Assembly (NCBI GenBank): GCA_023423045.1
Contig: JAFAGA010000085.1
Location: forward strand, 1-64,000
Direction of reading: 5' to 3'
Source: Bacillota bacterium
GTDB lineage: Bacteria > Bacillota > Clostridia > Lachnospirales > Lachnospiraceae
Length of the DNA stretch: 64,000 bases
A model generated the notes under the pieces. The model worked only from the letters and a program-made list of their open reading frames with translations, did not search any database and was not told where the DNA came from. This document shows, in pieces, positions 54,080-63,932 of this stretch. Position numbers and translations under genes: made by a program. Position 1 is the first letter of the stretch, and the number at the start of each line of letters is the position of its first letter.

Positions 54080-54405
54080 TTATTATCCTCCTCTGACATT
54101 ACAGAATATAAGTTATCGGAAATTGCATTTTAACTTCCGATAAAGGCACTGCTCTTGCGCCGTGCATCTCGATTACAGGAACATGAACTTTGGTCCTGTA
54201 ATCGTATCTATTGCACTATCATATCTTGACCATAAACTGTGTTCATTTACGCTTTCATTATATCATGAATAAAAAGCGTATTCATGATCTTCAGCTCCGC
54301 TCGCATGCTTACAAGCAAGCTTGCAGCATGTTCACTACGCTTTCATTATAACGTCATCCGGATAATAAATGTGTAGCTATAGCTACATCGTGAAGAAGAA
54401 TCAAA
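54080..54405. other. Intergenic region with long hairpin
   Basis: CGATTACAGGA at 54171-54181 pairs with TCCTGTAATCG at 54196-54206. Other repeats of ACGCTTTCATTATA occur at 54249 and 54338. No gene is visible. Confidence 0.45.
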
Positions 54406-54852
54406 TCAAAAAAACAAAATCCCGATTGCTGCAAGAATAACGCCTCCAAATATTAAGGTCATTCTTCCAAAACCATATTCAACAACCGCTTGCTTGCGAA
54501 AATTCTTATAATAATTTGTGACATCTCTTTCCATCACTGTTGTTTCCAAATTCATCCGATTCACTACAGTAGCGTCCCTCACATCCAAGCCCTTTAATCC
54601 GGCGATGGAAGGATTACCCTTCATGCTTGCCATAATCCCCACAATTACGAGTATTACTCCTTCAACAAACATAACGTTCTGCACATTCTGTTCATAATGC
54701 CCTGCAATCAGCAGGCCGACCACCATCCCGACCAAAGCCAGAAGCAAACCGAAGACAGCGTGCAGAGCCACTTTTCGAAGTATAAATTTGACCTTATCCC
54801 CAAGGCTGTATGACTCTTCTTCCGGAGCTTTTCTCTTCTTCCATCGTCCCAT
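54406..54852 (-). CDS. Small membrane protein of unknown function
   Basis: The 148-residue protein has two central membrane segments near residues 31-51 and 60-77 and one at the C-terminal end (LIFGGVILAAIGILFF). The loop between carries RDATVVNRMNLETTVMERDVTNYY. I do not recognise the family. It stands alone between the 4Fe-4S protein and tdk. Confidence 0.7.
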   Translation of the reverse strand: MGRWKKRKAPEEESYSLGDKVKFILRKVALHAVFGLLLALVGMVVGLLIAGHYEQNVQNVMFVEGVILVIVGIMASMKGNPSIAGLKGLDVRDATVVNRMNLETTVMERDVTNYYKNFRKQAVVEYGFGRMTLIFGGVILAAIGILFF

Positions 54853-55156
54853 ACACTCACAACCTTTCTTCTACTCGATCACTGCGACCTTACCACTAAG
54901 TAATCTATTCTGCTCACAACAATAGGTACCAGTATGATAATTATACCATTTTACCAGATACAAAACATTAAAATCACATTAAATAAAGAATTGGTTACGC
55001 TTCAGAATGCCATAAGATGAACTGTAACCTCCTATAAGTTAAAAGCCCTGCCCCCATCTGCCTTCCGGCGCCATGGACACAGAGCTCTTGATATTAATTA
55101 ATCAACTATAACAGTACCATTTCATCACAATCTTATATGCAGATATACAACAAGTA
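54853..55156. other. Intergenic region, nothing recognised
   Basis: No open frame, RNA motif or strong repeat is visible between the membrane-protein and tdk genes. Confidence 0.5.
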
Positions 55157-55741
55157 CTATTCTTTACGCTGTTCCTTCTGCTTCTCAATAAAGCATTGAT
55201 AGCACATCGCCGTATACCTGTCATTACCCCCGATGAGAATCTGCTCTCCTTCTGTGATAATTCTTCCATTCTCATCCAAACGGACATTCACAGTCGCCTT
55301 CCTGCCGCAGGAGCATATCGTTTTAATCTCTGTAATGGAATCCGCAATCTCCATCAGCCGCTTGCTCCCCGGGAACATCCTGGTACGAAAATCCGCACGG
55401 AGCCCAAAGCATAAAACCGGAATATTGTAATCAATCACGATCATGGACAGCTGATCCACCTGATCCTCCGATAAAAACTGGCACTCGTCGACGATAATGA
55501 CATCCATCCGCTGAAGCAGCTGCTGAAAGCTCCGGTAGATATCTTCCTCGGGAGGAAACACATAGGCGGGAGCCGATAAGCCGGCCCGGGATTTAACCAT
55601 TCCAGCCCCATCCCTGCTGTCGATCTGAGGCTTAATAAGCCATACATTCATCCCACGTTCTTCATAATTAAACTTAGTGATCAGCGCCTGGGCAGTTTTG
55701 GAACTGCCCATCACTCCATATTTAAAATATAATTTTGCCAT
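55157..55741 (-). CDS. tdk: Thymidine kinase
   Basis: The 194-residue enzyme matches the type II thymidine kinases: KYGVMGSSKTAQAL is the P-loop, VIIVDECQFLSEDQVDQL the Walker B with catalytic Glu, and the lasso region CSCGRKATVNVRLDENG plus CYQC give the zinc-binding Cys residues. It phosphorylates thymidine for salvage. It lies just downstream of the nucleoside ABC permeases, an apt partner. Confidence 0.95.
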   Translation of the reverse strand: MAKLYFKYGVMGSSKTAQALITKFNYEERGMNVWLIKPQIDSRDGAGMVKSRAGLSAPAYVFPPEEDIYRSFQQLLQRMDVIIVDECQFLSEDQVDQLSMIVIDYNIPVLCFGLRADFRTRMFPGSKRLMEIADSITEIKTICSCGRKATVNVRLDENGRIITEGEQILIGGNDRYTAMCYQCFIEKQKEQRKE

Positions 55742-55789
55742 GCCACTCTTCCTTGTCTGTCGTATTCGCTATTCCGGTTCTCTAATCCG

Positions 55790-56755
55790 TTATCTGGTAC
55801 TCTTATCGTAGGGAATTCCCTCTGCTTTCGGCGCTCTTGATTTCTTCGAGGTAAAGACAAGCACCACCATAGTGGCGATATAGGGCAGCATCTTATAGAA
55901 GGCCTGATTCAGCTGCAAATTGTGCAGGAACGGGATCAAAGCCACAGAATATGCCAGGGTACGTAAAAATGCAAAGAACAGAGCTGCAAAAAAGATCTTC
56001 CAGGGCTTCCACTGGCCAAAAATCATAACTGCCAGAGCGAGGAAACCAAATCCTGCAACACCGGTATGTCCGTTCACATTGCCGTCCATTACTCCTACCG
56101 AATAGAAGAAGCCGCCGACGCCTCCCAGGACACCGGACAGGCCTACTCCGTAATATCTCATCCGATGAACATTAATACCCACAGAATCCGCAGCATGGGG
56201 ATGCTCACCGCAGGCACGGAGCCGCAGACCGAACTTCGTCATATAGAAGATAACTACCGCAATAAGAAGCAGCAGGAAACCGATATATATTGTGATATAG
56301 GTATTCTTAAAAAACAGATCGCCGATTACAGGAATTTGGCTCAGGCCCGGGATCTGCCGGATATAGAAATTAACGCTCGTTGTAATACCGTCGCTGTTGA
56401 ACTTCATCTTGGTGAAAAGCAGAATAACTGCAGGAATTAACATATTCAGGGCCGTTCCCGATATTGTCTGGTCCGCCTTCATATTAACAGCTGCAAAAGC
56501 CAGCAGCATTGCATAGAGTACTCCGGCAATTCCGGCAATCAACATACTAATTAACAATATAATCTGAGGGTTCATTCCGCTGCCCTGAATAATGAATACA
56601 GTCAGACAGCCAAAGAACGCACCGAACAGCATAATACCTTCCAGAGCAATGTTGACAATACCGCTGCGCTCGCTGAACATACCGCCCAGAGCGACCAACA
56701 GCAGAGGAATTGCAACAGGAAGCATATTTTGAATTAAATAATATAAAGTATCCAT
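55790..56755 (-). CDS. ABC transporter permease, nucleoside/BMP type (NupQ-like)
   Basis: The 321-residue protein has about ten membrane helices and starts MDTLYYLIQNMLPVAIPLLLVALGGMFSERSGIVNIALEGIML, the ERSGxxNIxxEG motif that contacts the ATPase. Start at 56755 is five bases after GGAGG. It forms the permease dimer with the next gene upstream. Confidence 0.93.
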   Translation of the reverse strand: MDTLYYLIQNMLPVAIPLLLVALGGMFSERSGIVNIALEGIMLFGAFFGCLTVFIIQGSGMNPQIILLISMLIAGIAGVLYAMLLAFAAVNMKADQTISGTALNMLIPAVILLFTKMKFNSDGITTSVNFYIRQIPGLSQIPVIGDLFFKNTYITIYIGFLLLLIAVVIFYMTKFGLRLRACGEHPHAADSVGINVHRMRYYGVGLSGVLGGVGGFFYSVGVMDGNVNGHTGVAGFGFLALAVMIFGQWKPWKIFFAALFFAFLRTLAYSVALIPFLHNLQLNQAFYKMLPYIATMVVLVFTSKKSRAPKAEGIPYDKSTR

Positions 56756-56789
56756 CGTAACCTCCATACGGCGCTATGCGCCATTATAT

Positions 56790-57905
56790 TCACTGACTTC
56801 CCGTTTCCTTGTGCCGGCTGTCTCTTCTCTTCTTAATAAATCTCCCAAGGGCTGCATTCATGATCAATGCAAAAGCAGAGAAATAAATAATTACAGCAAT
56901 TACAACATCAATAATCTCCGGCTTATATCCCAGCAAGCTGGCCAGGGTTCCTCCTCTTTGTATATGGGAGATGAATATTGCCGAAAAGATAGTGCCGATA
57001 GGATTGGAAAATCCAAGCAGCGCTACCGCAATACCGTTAAAGCCGTTGGCGGCAATTACACTGATGGGTTCGTAGGTCATACTGCTTCCTGTAATCGTGG
57101 AAGGCGCGAGAATATAGAATGCACCGCCAAGTCCGGAAAGGGCACCGGCGATCGTCATGGTCAGGATGGTATTTTTCTTATCTTTCATACCCGCATATTT
57201 GCTGGCGAATTTATTGAAGCCCGTTGCTCTCAGCTCATAACCGAAGGTGGTTCTGTTCAGGATTATATGCAGCACAACCGCCAGTACAATGGCGATAATG
57301 ATTCCAATGTTCACATTGGAGTTTTCAATCCCGAGGGAAGGAAGCTGAGCGGTCCCAGGGAGATATGCTGTTCTGGTCTTGGTGGAAACATACATGGTCC
57401 CATTTCCCTGGATCAGCATATCCACAAGATACATACCGATGTAGTTAAACATAATCGAAGTAATAACCTCATTTACATTAAACAGGGCTTTTAAGATACC
57501 TGGAATAAAGCCCCAGATTGCTCCTCCCACCAGGCCTGCAAGCACACATACCAGCCAGTGAACGGAGGCGGGCATCGGCCACATAAAGCCCACATACAGG
57601 GCAAAGAACATGCCCATGGTATATTGGCCGGAAGCGCCGATATTAAACAGCCCCATCTTAAAGGCAAAGCCGACGGATAAACCCGTCATCAAGATCGGGG
57701 TCGCAAAGTAGAATACATCTCCGAGCCTTGAAAAGCCGCCAAACAATACCCTTCCAAATCCGGCCAGGGAATTGCCGGGAAGCGCGATGAGCATTACAAT
57801 AAAACCAAAAATCAAACCCAGGGCAATGGCTAACAGTGCAGCGGTAAAGGAGGAGAAGCCCTTTGTCTTGGTGATGCTTTTGAAAGAAAACTTATTATTC
57901 GGCAT
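56790..57905 (-). CDS. ABC transporter permease, nucleoside/BMP type (NupP-like)
   Basis: The 371-residue protein has about ten helices and the pattern TPILMTGLSVGFAFKMGLFNIGASGQ typical of this permease class. Start at 57905 has AAAGGAG; the longer frame overlaps the ATPase. Its first codons overlap the ATPase stop by 11 bases, indicating translational coupling. Confidence 0.93.
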   Translation of the reverse strand: MPNNKFSFKSITKTKGFSSFTAALLAIALGLIFGFIVMLIALPGNSLAGFGRVLFGGFSRLGDVFYFATPILMTGLSVGFAFKMGLFNIGASGQYTMGMFFALYVGFMWPMPASVHWLVCVLAGLVGGAIWGFIPGILKALFNVNEVITSIMFNYIGMYLVDMLIQGNGTMYVSTKTRTAYLPGTAQLPSLGIENSNVNIGIIIAIVLAVVLHIILNRTTFGYELRATGFNKFASKYAGMKDKKNTILTMTIAGALSGLGGAFYILAPSTITGSSMTYEPISVIAANGFNGIAVALLGFSNPIGTIFSAIFISHIQRGGTLASLLGYKPEIIDVVIAVIIYFSAFALIMNAALGRFIKKRRDSRHKETGSQ

Positions 57906-59442
57906 GTTCGCTCTCCTTTCCTGTATTGCGTTTTGCACCGGACATATAGAGTCCCAGTTCTTCCACTGTGGTATTCTTCGGGTCCAGTTCACCCACGATC
58001 TCGCCCTCATACATCACGAGAATACGATCACTTACATTCATAACCTCATCTAATTCCAAGGACACCAAAAGTACCGCTTTCCCCTGATCGCGGTTGCCGA
58101 CCAGCTGCTTATGGATGAATTCAATGGCACCTACATCAAGTCCGCGGGTGGGCTGTACTGCAACCAGGAGCTCATGCTTCTTGTCCAGCTCTCTGGCAAT
58201 GATCGCCTTCTGCTGGTTACCGCCGGACATACTTCTGGTGGTGGAGAGGGCTCCCTGTCCGCTTCTGACATCATACTGATCAATCAGCTGTTCCGCATAA
58301 GCCCGGACAGCGGGACGCTTAACAAAGCCATTCTTCTGGAACTCGGGCTGCCAATAACGCTGCAGCACAATATTGTCCTCCAGGGAATAATCCAGCACCA
58401 AACCATATTTGTGCCGATCCTCCGGGATATGGCTCATTCCTGCCTTGGAGCGGTTACGGATGGAGGCCTTGGTAATATCCCTGCCCATCAGGGTAATCTC
58501 TCCCTTACTCATCCGGTCCAGACCGGTTATGGCTGCAATCAGCTCTGTTTGGCCATTTCCTTCAATTCCCGCCAGACATACGATCTCGCCTGCCTTAACT
58601 TCGAAGGATACATCCCTGACTGCATTTTTCTTACTGGTTTGGGAGGGCACCGTAACATCATTCACCTTTAAGACTACCTCTCCTGTAGGCTTGTCCTGCT
58701 TATCCACGGTAAAGCTGATATCCCTGCCTACCATCATCTTGGAGAGTTCTTCCTTGGTGGTGTCCTTTATTTCAACAGTACCGATACATTTTCCTTTACG
58801 AAGCACGGTGCAACGATCGGCAACCGACATGATTTCATTTAACTTGTGGGTAATAAACAGGATGGATTTGCCTTCTTTTGCGAAACCTCTCATGATCTCC
58901 ATCAGCTCATCAATTTCCTGAGGTGTCAGCACTGCGGTCGGTTCGTCAAATATAAGGATATCGTTATCCCGGTATAACATCTTCAGGATTTCTACACGCT
59001 GCTGCATTCCAACGGATATTTTTTCAATCACTGCATCCGGATCTACCTGGAGGCCGTATTGCTTGCTGAGAGACAAAAGCTTTTCCCTCGCTTCCCGTTT
59101 CTGAAGAAAACCTAATTTATTCGGTTCCACACCAAGGATAATATTTTCCAGCACTGTAAATATTTCTACCAGCTTAAAGTGCTGATGAACCATACCGATA
59201 CCAAGACTGTTGGCATCATTGGGGTTGTTGATTCTAACGGTTTCCCCATTCTTTTTAATCTCTCCCTTTTCCGCCTGATACAGACCGAAAAGCACACTCA
59301 TCAGAGTGGATTTTCCCGCACCGTTCTCCCCCAGAAGAGCGTGTATCTCTCCCTTTTTTAATTGAAGGGTGATATTATCGTTGGCAATAATTCCGGGAAA
59401 TTCTTTTGTTATATGAAGCATTTCGATTATATAGTTTTCCAC
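57895..59442 (-). CDS. Nucleoside ABC transporter ATP-binding protein (NupO-like)
   Basis: The 515-residue protein carries two ABC modules in one chain: Walker A GENGAGKST near residue 38 and the second GIEGNGQTEL, signatures VGMQQRVEILKML and LSTTRSMSGGNQQKAIIARE, Walker B LIFDEPTAVLTPQEI. The second Walker A lacks the usual Lys. Two-module ATPases of this type drive nucleoside or sugar import. GTG start after GAGG. Confidence 0.94.
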   Translation of the reverse strand: MENYIIEMLHITKEFPGIIANDNITLQLKKGEIHALLGENGAGKSTLMSVLFGLYQAEKGEIKKNGETVRINNPNDANSLGIGMVHQHFKLVEIFTVLENIILGVEPNKLGFLQKREAREKLLSLSKQYGLQVDPDAVIEKISVGMQQRVEILKMLYRDNDILIFDEPTAVLTPQEIDELMEIMRGFAKEGKSILFITHKLNEIMSVADRCTVLRKGKCIGTVEIKDTTKEELSKMMVGRDISFTVDKQDKPTGEVVLKVNDVTVPSQTSKKNAVRDVSFEVKAGEIVCLAGIEGNGQTELIAAITGLDRMSKGEITLMGRDITKASIRNRSKAGMSHIPEDRHKYGLVLDYSLEDNIVLQRYWQPEFQKNGFVKRPAVRAYAEQLIDQYDVRSGQGALSTTRSMSGGNQQKAIIARELDKKHELLVAVQPTRGLDVGAIEFIHKQLVGNRDQGKAVLLVSLELDEVMNVSDRILVMYEGEIVGELDPKNTTVEELGLYMSGAKRNTGKESEHAE

Positions 59443-59511
59443 GTTTACCTCACCGTTATCTTATATTTTAACAAAAACATACCAGTTTCGAATGATCCAA
59501 AGAAACATAAA

Positions 59512-59539
59512 GGGGGAAAAGGTAGATGCCTTTTCCCCC
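59512..59539 (-). terminator. Internal terminator after the BMP lipoprotein gene
   Basis: GGGGGAAAAGG pairs with CCTTTTCCCCC and is followed on the minus strand by TTTATG. It separates the binding-protein gene from the ABC genes and probably lets the binding protein be made in excess. Confidence 0.75.
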
Positions 59540-59599
59540 CGATCATACTTGTGCTTACATAAGGCTCAGGCCAATATGCCAGATAGTATCCTATTATGC

Positions 59600-60742
59600 T
59601 TACTGTCTTGTTGTAACAGCAACCTTAGACAAGTGAAGATTAGTGGTAAGCTCTTCTGCTGTGGCATAACCGTTAGGATCTTCAACGGTAAAGGTTCTAA
59701 CCGGAGTTACAGAACCCTTGGCAAGAGTATCAAATACAACATCATAAGCTGCTTTATCAAAGGATGTAAATCTGTCGAAAGCGTCAGCCTTGTCATCACC
59801 GATTACTGCGGTAGGAAGACCTACACCCTCATTGGATGCATTGAAATAGGTTGTCGTTCCAGCATAGGTACCCCAGGTATTGGTCTTATAAATAGCTTCA
59901 AGAACAGCTACTACGGAAGCGCCAAGTCCCTTGGTTGCGGAAGTAACTACTGTATCACTGTCATATCTCTGGTCAACGTCAACGCCGATTACCTTTGCAC
60001 CTGCCTCAGAAGCTGCAGCCATAACGCTCTTTCCGACAGAACCGCCGCAAGCGAAGATTACCTGAGCTCCTTCCTGATACATGGTCTTTGCTGTTGCCTT
60101 ATTGGTATCTGTTTCAGCAAAGTCACCGGTATAATGGTAAGTAACGGTGATTGCTCCATCTGCAAGACCAAGCTCTGCGGCAGCTGCCTCAGCACCCTGA
60201 AGGAAGCCGTAACCAAAAGCCTGAACTGCGGGAACCGCCATACCACCCATGAAGCCAAGCTTTGTCATGCCATCCTTAACAGCGGCATAACCAGCCAGAT
60301 AACCGGACTGCTCTTCCGCATACATAACGCTTGCTACATTGTCCCTAATCTCGAAGTCGGTATAATCCGGATCATGTGGAGCACCGTCGAGAAGAATGAA
60401 CTTCACATCAGGATACTTCTTCTGAGCTTCAAAAATCGGAACTTCGAATAAGAAACCGGGTGTTACAACAACTTTTGCGCCGCTGGTAACCGCATTGTCA
60501 ATCGCCTGAAGATATCCGGCATCGGATGCTTCTTCCGGCTTGATGTACTGATGTGTGACCTTATTAGCCTTTGCGAACTCTACTACACCCTCCCAAGAAC
60601 CCTGATTGAAGGATTTGTCATCGATATTACCCTTATCGGTGATCAGAGCGATTTCACTGCCGCCCTTGCCGGTTGTAGTTCCGCAGGCAGCCAAAGCAAA
60701 TACCATTGCCAGAACTAAAAATACTGATAAAACTTTTTTCAT
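59600..60742 (-). CDS. BMP-family nucleoside-binding lipoprotein
   Basis: The 380-residue protein starts with a lipoprotein signal (MKKVLSVFLVLAMVFALAAC, Cys 20), then the PnrA/BMP profile: IALITDKGNIDDKSFNQGSWEGV, GFLFEVPIFEAQKKYPDVKF, EEQSGYLAGYAAV, VIFACGGSVGKSVMAAASEAGAKVIGVDVDQ. It captures nucleosides outside the cell for the NupOPQ-like transporter. Confidence 0.94.
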   Translation of the reverse strand: MKKVLSVFLVLAMVFALAACGTTTGKGGSEIALITDKGNIDDKSFNQGSWEGVVEFAKANKVTHQYIKPEEASDAGYLQAIDNAVTSGAKVVVTPGFLFEVPIFEAQKKYPDVKFILLDGAPHDPDYTDFEIRDNVASVMYAEEQSGYLAGYAAVKDGMTKLGFMGGMAVPAVQAFGYGFLQGAEAAAAELGLADGAITVTYHYTGDFAETDTNKATAKTMYQEGAQVIFACGGSVGKSVMAAASEAGAKVIGVDVDQRYDSDTVVTSATKGLGASVVAVLEAIYKTNTWGTYAGTTTYFNASNEGVGLPTAVIGDDKADAFDRFTSFDKAAYDVVFDTLAKGSVTPVRTFTVEDPNGYATAEELTTNLHLSKVAVTTRQ

Positions 60743-60828
60743 AAATCTTTCCTCCCTGTTTAAGGTGTGATTATTTTGTTCGGTATCTTCGTTTTATAAC
60801 AAAAATTCCGAATAAACACTACACTGAA

Positions 60829-60857
60829 ATAATATCATAAATGGATAATTTATTCAA
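60829..60857 (-). promoter_or_regulatory. Promoter of the nucleoside transport operon
   Basis: On the minus strand TTGAAT and TATTAT are separated by 17 bases, about 90 bases upstream of the BMP gene start. No purine riboswitch is visible in the leader. Confidence 0.55.
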
Positions 60858-60896
60858 GAGTGCCAAACAATTAAAGTATTTTTAAATTATTAAATT

Positions 60897-61385
60897 TTAA
60901 ATATTTTTCAATCGCTGGACTACCATTGCCGACAAAATCCCTACTAATGTACCGGTAATCACTCCGGATATCAATAAAAACGGCAGATAATAGATAATAT
61001 CTATATTTTCCACTACAAGAATCGCAACGGCGATCTGTCCTATATTATGCGCAATTCCGCCCAAAATACTAACTCCGACCATACTAAATAATTTTGTCTT
61101 TTGAAAGATCACCATGAGCAGCCAGCTGAGCAATCCTCCGGCCAGGCTGAACAGCATCGTGGAAGGACTTCCGAAAGTAAATCCCACCAATATAATACGC
61201 AGAACAGACAAGGCAAAGGCCTCCTTGATTCCTATCTTATACAGGGCCGTAATCACAACCAGATTCGCCAAGCCAAGCTTAATTCCCGGGATCGCGGTGG
61301 ATACCGGGAACAGGCTTTCAATATAACTTAAAATAAATGCAAGTGCCACAAGCAAGCCGTACAGGGCTATTTTCTTTGATCTCAT
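60897..61385 (-). CDS. Gx transporter-family membrane protein (heptaprenyl diphosphate synthase component I-like)
   Basis: The 162-residue protein has five hydrophobic segments and starts MRSKKIALYGLLVALAFILSYIESLFPVSTAIPGIKLGLANLVVI, the Gx transporter signature. The start at 61385 has AAAGGAG. Adjacent NusG-II gene and membrane topology suggest an energy-coupling or quinone-precursor role, as in the RNF/ApbE-linked gene clusters, but no such partners are seen here. Confidence 0.88.
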   Translation of the reverse strand: MRSKKIALYGLLVALAFILSYIESLFPVSTAIPGIKLGLANLVVITALYKIGIKEAFALSVLRIILVGFTFGSPSTMLFSLAGGLLSWLLMVIFQKTKLFSMVGVSILGGIAHNIGQIAVAILVVENIDIIYYLPFLLISGVITGTLVGILSAMVVQRLKNI

Positions 61386-61431
61386 TACGTCTCCTTTATT
61401 GCCAGGTCTTCCTCTGTGCATCTTCCTGCCT

Positions 61432-61806
61432 CTAATTAGTGACGGCATCCACTTCACTCTCCCCGGCACCGGTAATCTGAAGCACCACCTTGTTGGGAAG
61501 GCATACGATTGTTTCATTGTTATAATGGATATTGCTGTGGTTTACACATAGCTTATCCGGACAGCTGGCATCCAGCATATCCACATAGCCGTCCTTAATT
61601 TCAAAGGTATTATAGGTGCCATCCTTCCCTTTTACCGTATAAGTGGTATTCTCTTTCAGATACAGCATATCATAGACTTCGCCGTTCATGGTGATTACCA
61701 CCTTGCTGCCCTCTTCCTTGGTTAAATTCAGATAACCAATCACAGCAAGCCCAAGAAGCAGAATTACACCAATCAGAATAAGATCGTTCTTCTTAATCAT
61801 TTTCAT
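61432..61806 (-). CDS. NusG domain II-containing protein
   Basis: The 124-residue protein has an N-terminal membrane anchor (LILIGVILLLGLAVIGYL) and a NusG-II beta domain (VVITMNGEVYDMLYLKENTTYTV, DASCPDKLCVNHSNIHYNNETIVCLPNKVVLQI) with paired cysteines. It often travels with Gx transporter genes. Function is not settled. Confidence 0.88.
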   Translation of the reverse strand: MKMIKKNDLILIGVILLLGLAVIGYLNLTKEEGSKVVITMNGEVYDMLYLKENTTYTVKGKDGTYNTFEIKDGYVDMLDASCPDKLCVNHSNIHYNNETIVCLPNKVVLQITGAGESEVDAVTN

Positions 61807-61815
61807 AAACTGCCT

Positions 61816-62655
61816 CTATTCCTGATCCCATCTATGTTCTATACTGTCGGCAAGCTGATCCAGCCAGTCCCCTTCGTAAAGCTCTATCATCCCCCTGTCG
61901 CAGGCCGCAGCTAATTTGGGATTGATCGGAAGCCTGGCATATACCGGAATTTCATGCTCTGCCGCAATCTCTTCAATATGGCTCTCTCCGAAGATCGGAT
62001 ATTGCTTATCACAATCCGGACATACAAAGTAGGACATATTCTCAACCAGTCCAAGAATCGGTACATTCATCATTTTTGCCATTTTCACTGCCTTTGCAAC
62101 GATCATGGATACCAGCTCCTGAGGGGAAGTTACGATGATAATACCGTCCACCGGCAGGGACTGAAATACCGTCAGAGGTACATCTCCTGTTCCGGGGGGC
62201 ATATCCACGAACATAAAATCCACATCACTCCAGATAACCTCCGACCAGAACTGTTTTACTGTCCCCGCGATCACCGGTCCACGCCAAACCACCGGGTCCG
62301 TCTCATTGGCAAGCAGCAAATTAATGGACATCACCTCAATACCGGAATTGGTTTTTGCCGGAAGGATTCCCAGCTCATTGCTCATGACCTTCTCCTTCAG
62401 ACCAAAGGCCTTGGGAATGGACGGGCCGGTAATGTCCGCATCCAATATGGCAGCCCGATAACCCTTTCGATTCATATTTACCGACATCAAAGAGGTAATC
62501 AGAGATTTTCCGACTCCTCCCTTGCCGCTCACCACACCAATCACCTTTTTTACACTGCTCAGCTCATGCGCATCCACGGCAAACTCATTCTTCGGCTTTG
62601 CGTCAGCGCACTTTGAAGCGCAGCTATTACAATTACTGTTACAGCTACTACTCAT
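61816..62655 (-). CDS. Mrp/NBP35-family P-loop ATPase, Fe-S carrier
   Basis: The 279-residue protein has an N-terminal Cys-rich tail (CNSNCNSCASKC), the deviant Walker A SGKGGVGKSLITSL, DADITGPSIPKAFG, DMPPGTGD and the cluster-bridging CPDC near residue 222. It forms a dimer that carries Fe-S clusters. A Cys-rich N-terminus like this may bind a second cluster. Confidence 0.93.
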   Translation of the reverse strand: MSSSCNSNCNSCASKCADAKPKNEFAVDAHELSSVKKVIGVVSGKGGVGKSLITSLMSVNMNRKGYRAAILDADITGPSIPKAFGLKEKVMSNELGILPAKTNSGIEVMSINLLLANETDPVVWRGPVIAGTVKQFWSEVIWSDVDFMFVDMPPGTGDVPLTVFQSLPVDGIIIVTSPQELVSMIVAKAVKMAKMMNVPILGLVENMSYFVCPDCDKQYPIFGESHIEEIAAEHEIPVYARLPINPKLAAACDRGMIELYEGDWLDQLADSIEHRWDQE

Positions 62656-62808
62656 TCTATATTCATCCTTTCCTATAAAGTTTTATCAACAACTGATTCG
62701 CTTTGTAATTATACCCTTAAATGTTAAGATGTCAATCATTATTTCCCTGAACCTGCAAGGCCTTCCCTGAATATGATGGTATATAACCTTTGGAAAGGAG
62801 CTGATAAT

Positions 62809-63834
62809 ATGCAGATTCCATTGACAGTGAATATAACACTCTCCGCTGCCGGCTTCCTCACCTTCCTGTCTCAGAATGTGGTGCTGCTTACCGTCGTCGG
62901 TCTAATTCTTGTTCTGTTCGTATCCCTGTTCTTCCGCATACGAAGAAGAAAGAAAAAAAGAAAAGAACACGCAATTACCCGTCCGGTATCCGAGCTGCTT
63001 GGAAATGTTCCGGAACGCATCCACGAATTGAACCAGGAGCTGAAGCCCTTCGGCTTTGCCTATGACCCCTACCAGGATATCTTCTTTTCCCTGATGTATC
63101 CATGGCAGAGAGAATTAGGCTATTGCAGGCTTTATGACGAAGCAAGTGCAACCTTGAGTATGATTATAGATTGTGAACCAATCCGTTTTGAGTATAACGG
63201 ACGCCGATGGATGATTGAATTTTGGAAGGGACAGTACGGTATGAACACCGGAGGAGAAGTCGGTATCTATTATACCACTGGCCCTGATTTAAATATACCG
63301 GGAATCTTTAACGGAACTTTTTATTACTGTGTTAAGGATGAGGATTGCATCAACATGTCCTATATCTTTAAGAAAAACGGAAATATCCTTTTTACCCGGA
63401 GCGGCTATCACTGGTGGCTTACCGGCTTTAAGCTGGGTGAGTTTTCCAAGCCCTCGGAACTATCCATGGATATTACACTGGATTTATATGACCGGCGGAT
63501 GGCTAACGCCTTTGTGGATGCTCTGGCTAAAGCCGGCTACGGCAAGCATGAATACCTTGTGCAGGGGCATAGGGTCATTGTCCGCTTTGACAAGCCCCAT
63601 ACCAAACAACCTCTGACCAGAAACGCTCTGACAGAGTTCGTTATGCAGCGCAACAATGAATCTCTTTGCGATTCCTACCAGCTGTTAACAGAAACCTACA
63701 GCGATACACCGGATAAGCTGGAGATCGTGCGCAAGGAATCTCCTTCCATGTATGGCCAGATATTGAACCTTGGCAAGCCGAAGGCCGTATTTGATTCCTA
63801 CAATACCATCCGGAGATACCTGAATCGATACTAG
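62809..63834 (+). CDS. DUF4474-like membrane-anchored protein
   Basis: The start at 62809 follows AAAGGAG by eight bases; the longer frame adds 12 residues. One membrane segment (residues 17-45) with a following Arg/Lys stretch anchors it. The soluble part has FAYDPYQDIFFSLMYPWQRELGYC, DCEPIRFEYNGRRWMIEFWKGQYGMNTGGEVGIY, which fits DUF4474. Function unknown. Confidence 0.8.
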   Translation: MQIPLTVNITLSAAGFLTFLSQNVVLLTVVGLILVLFVSLFFRIRRRKKKRKEHAITRPVSELLGNVPERIHELNQELKPFGFAYDPYQDIFFSLMYPWQRELGYCRLYDEASATLSMIIDCEPIRFEYNGRRWMIEFWKGQYGMNTGGEVGIYYTTGPDLNIPGIFNGTFYYCVKDEDCINMSYIFKKNGNILFTRSGYHWWLTGFKLGEFSKPSELSMDITLDLYDRRMANAFVDALAKAGYGKHEYLVQGHRVIVRFDKPHTKQPLTRNALTEFVMQRNNESLCDSYQLLTETYSDTPDKLEIVRKESPSMYGQILNLGKPKAVFDSYNTIRRYLNRY

Positions 63835-63898
63835 TATTCGGCCGGAAGAGGTATGTCTTTTCTGGAAGGGGACTGGGCCGGCAGCTATCTGCCCTATC

Positions 63899-63932
63899 TG
63901 AGGAAGGGACTGTCAGGCAGTCTCTTCCTCTT
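63899..63932 (+). terminator. Terminator after the DUF4474-like gene
   Basis: GAGGAAGGGACTG pairs with CAGTCTCTTCCTC (one mismatch) around a TCAGG loop; followed by TTGAAATT. Confidence 0.6.

Noticed and set aside
59492..60451. Long + strand frame opposite the BMP lipoprotein gene
   Set aside because: Cys/Ser-rich mirror of a real gene; no coding motif.
60743..60896. Purine riboswitch before the nucleoside transport operon
   Set aside because: The leader lacks the conserved three-way-junction bases; only a promoter is visible.
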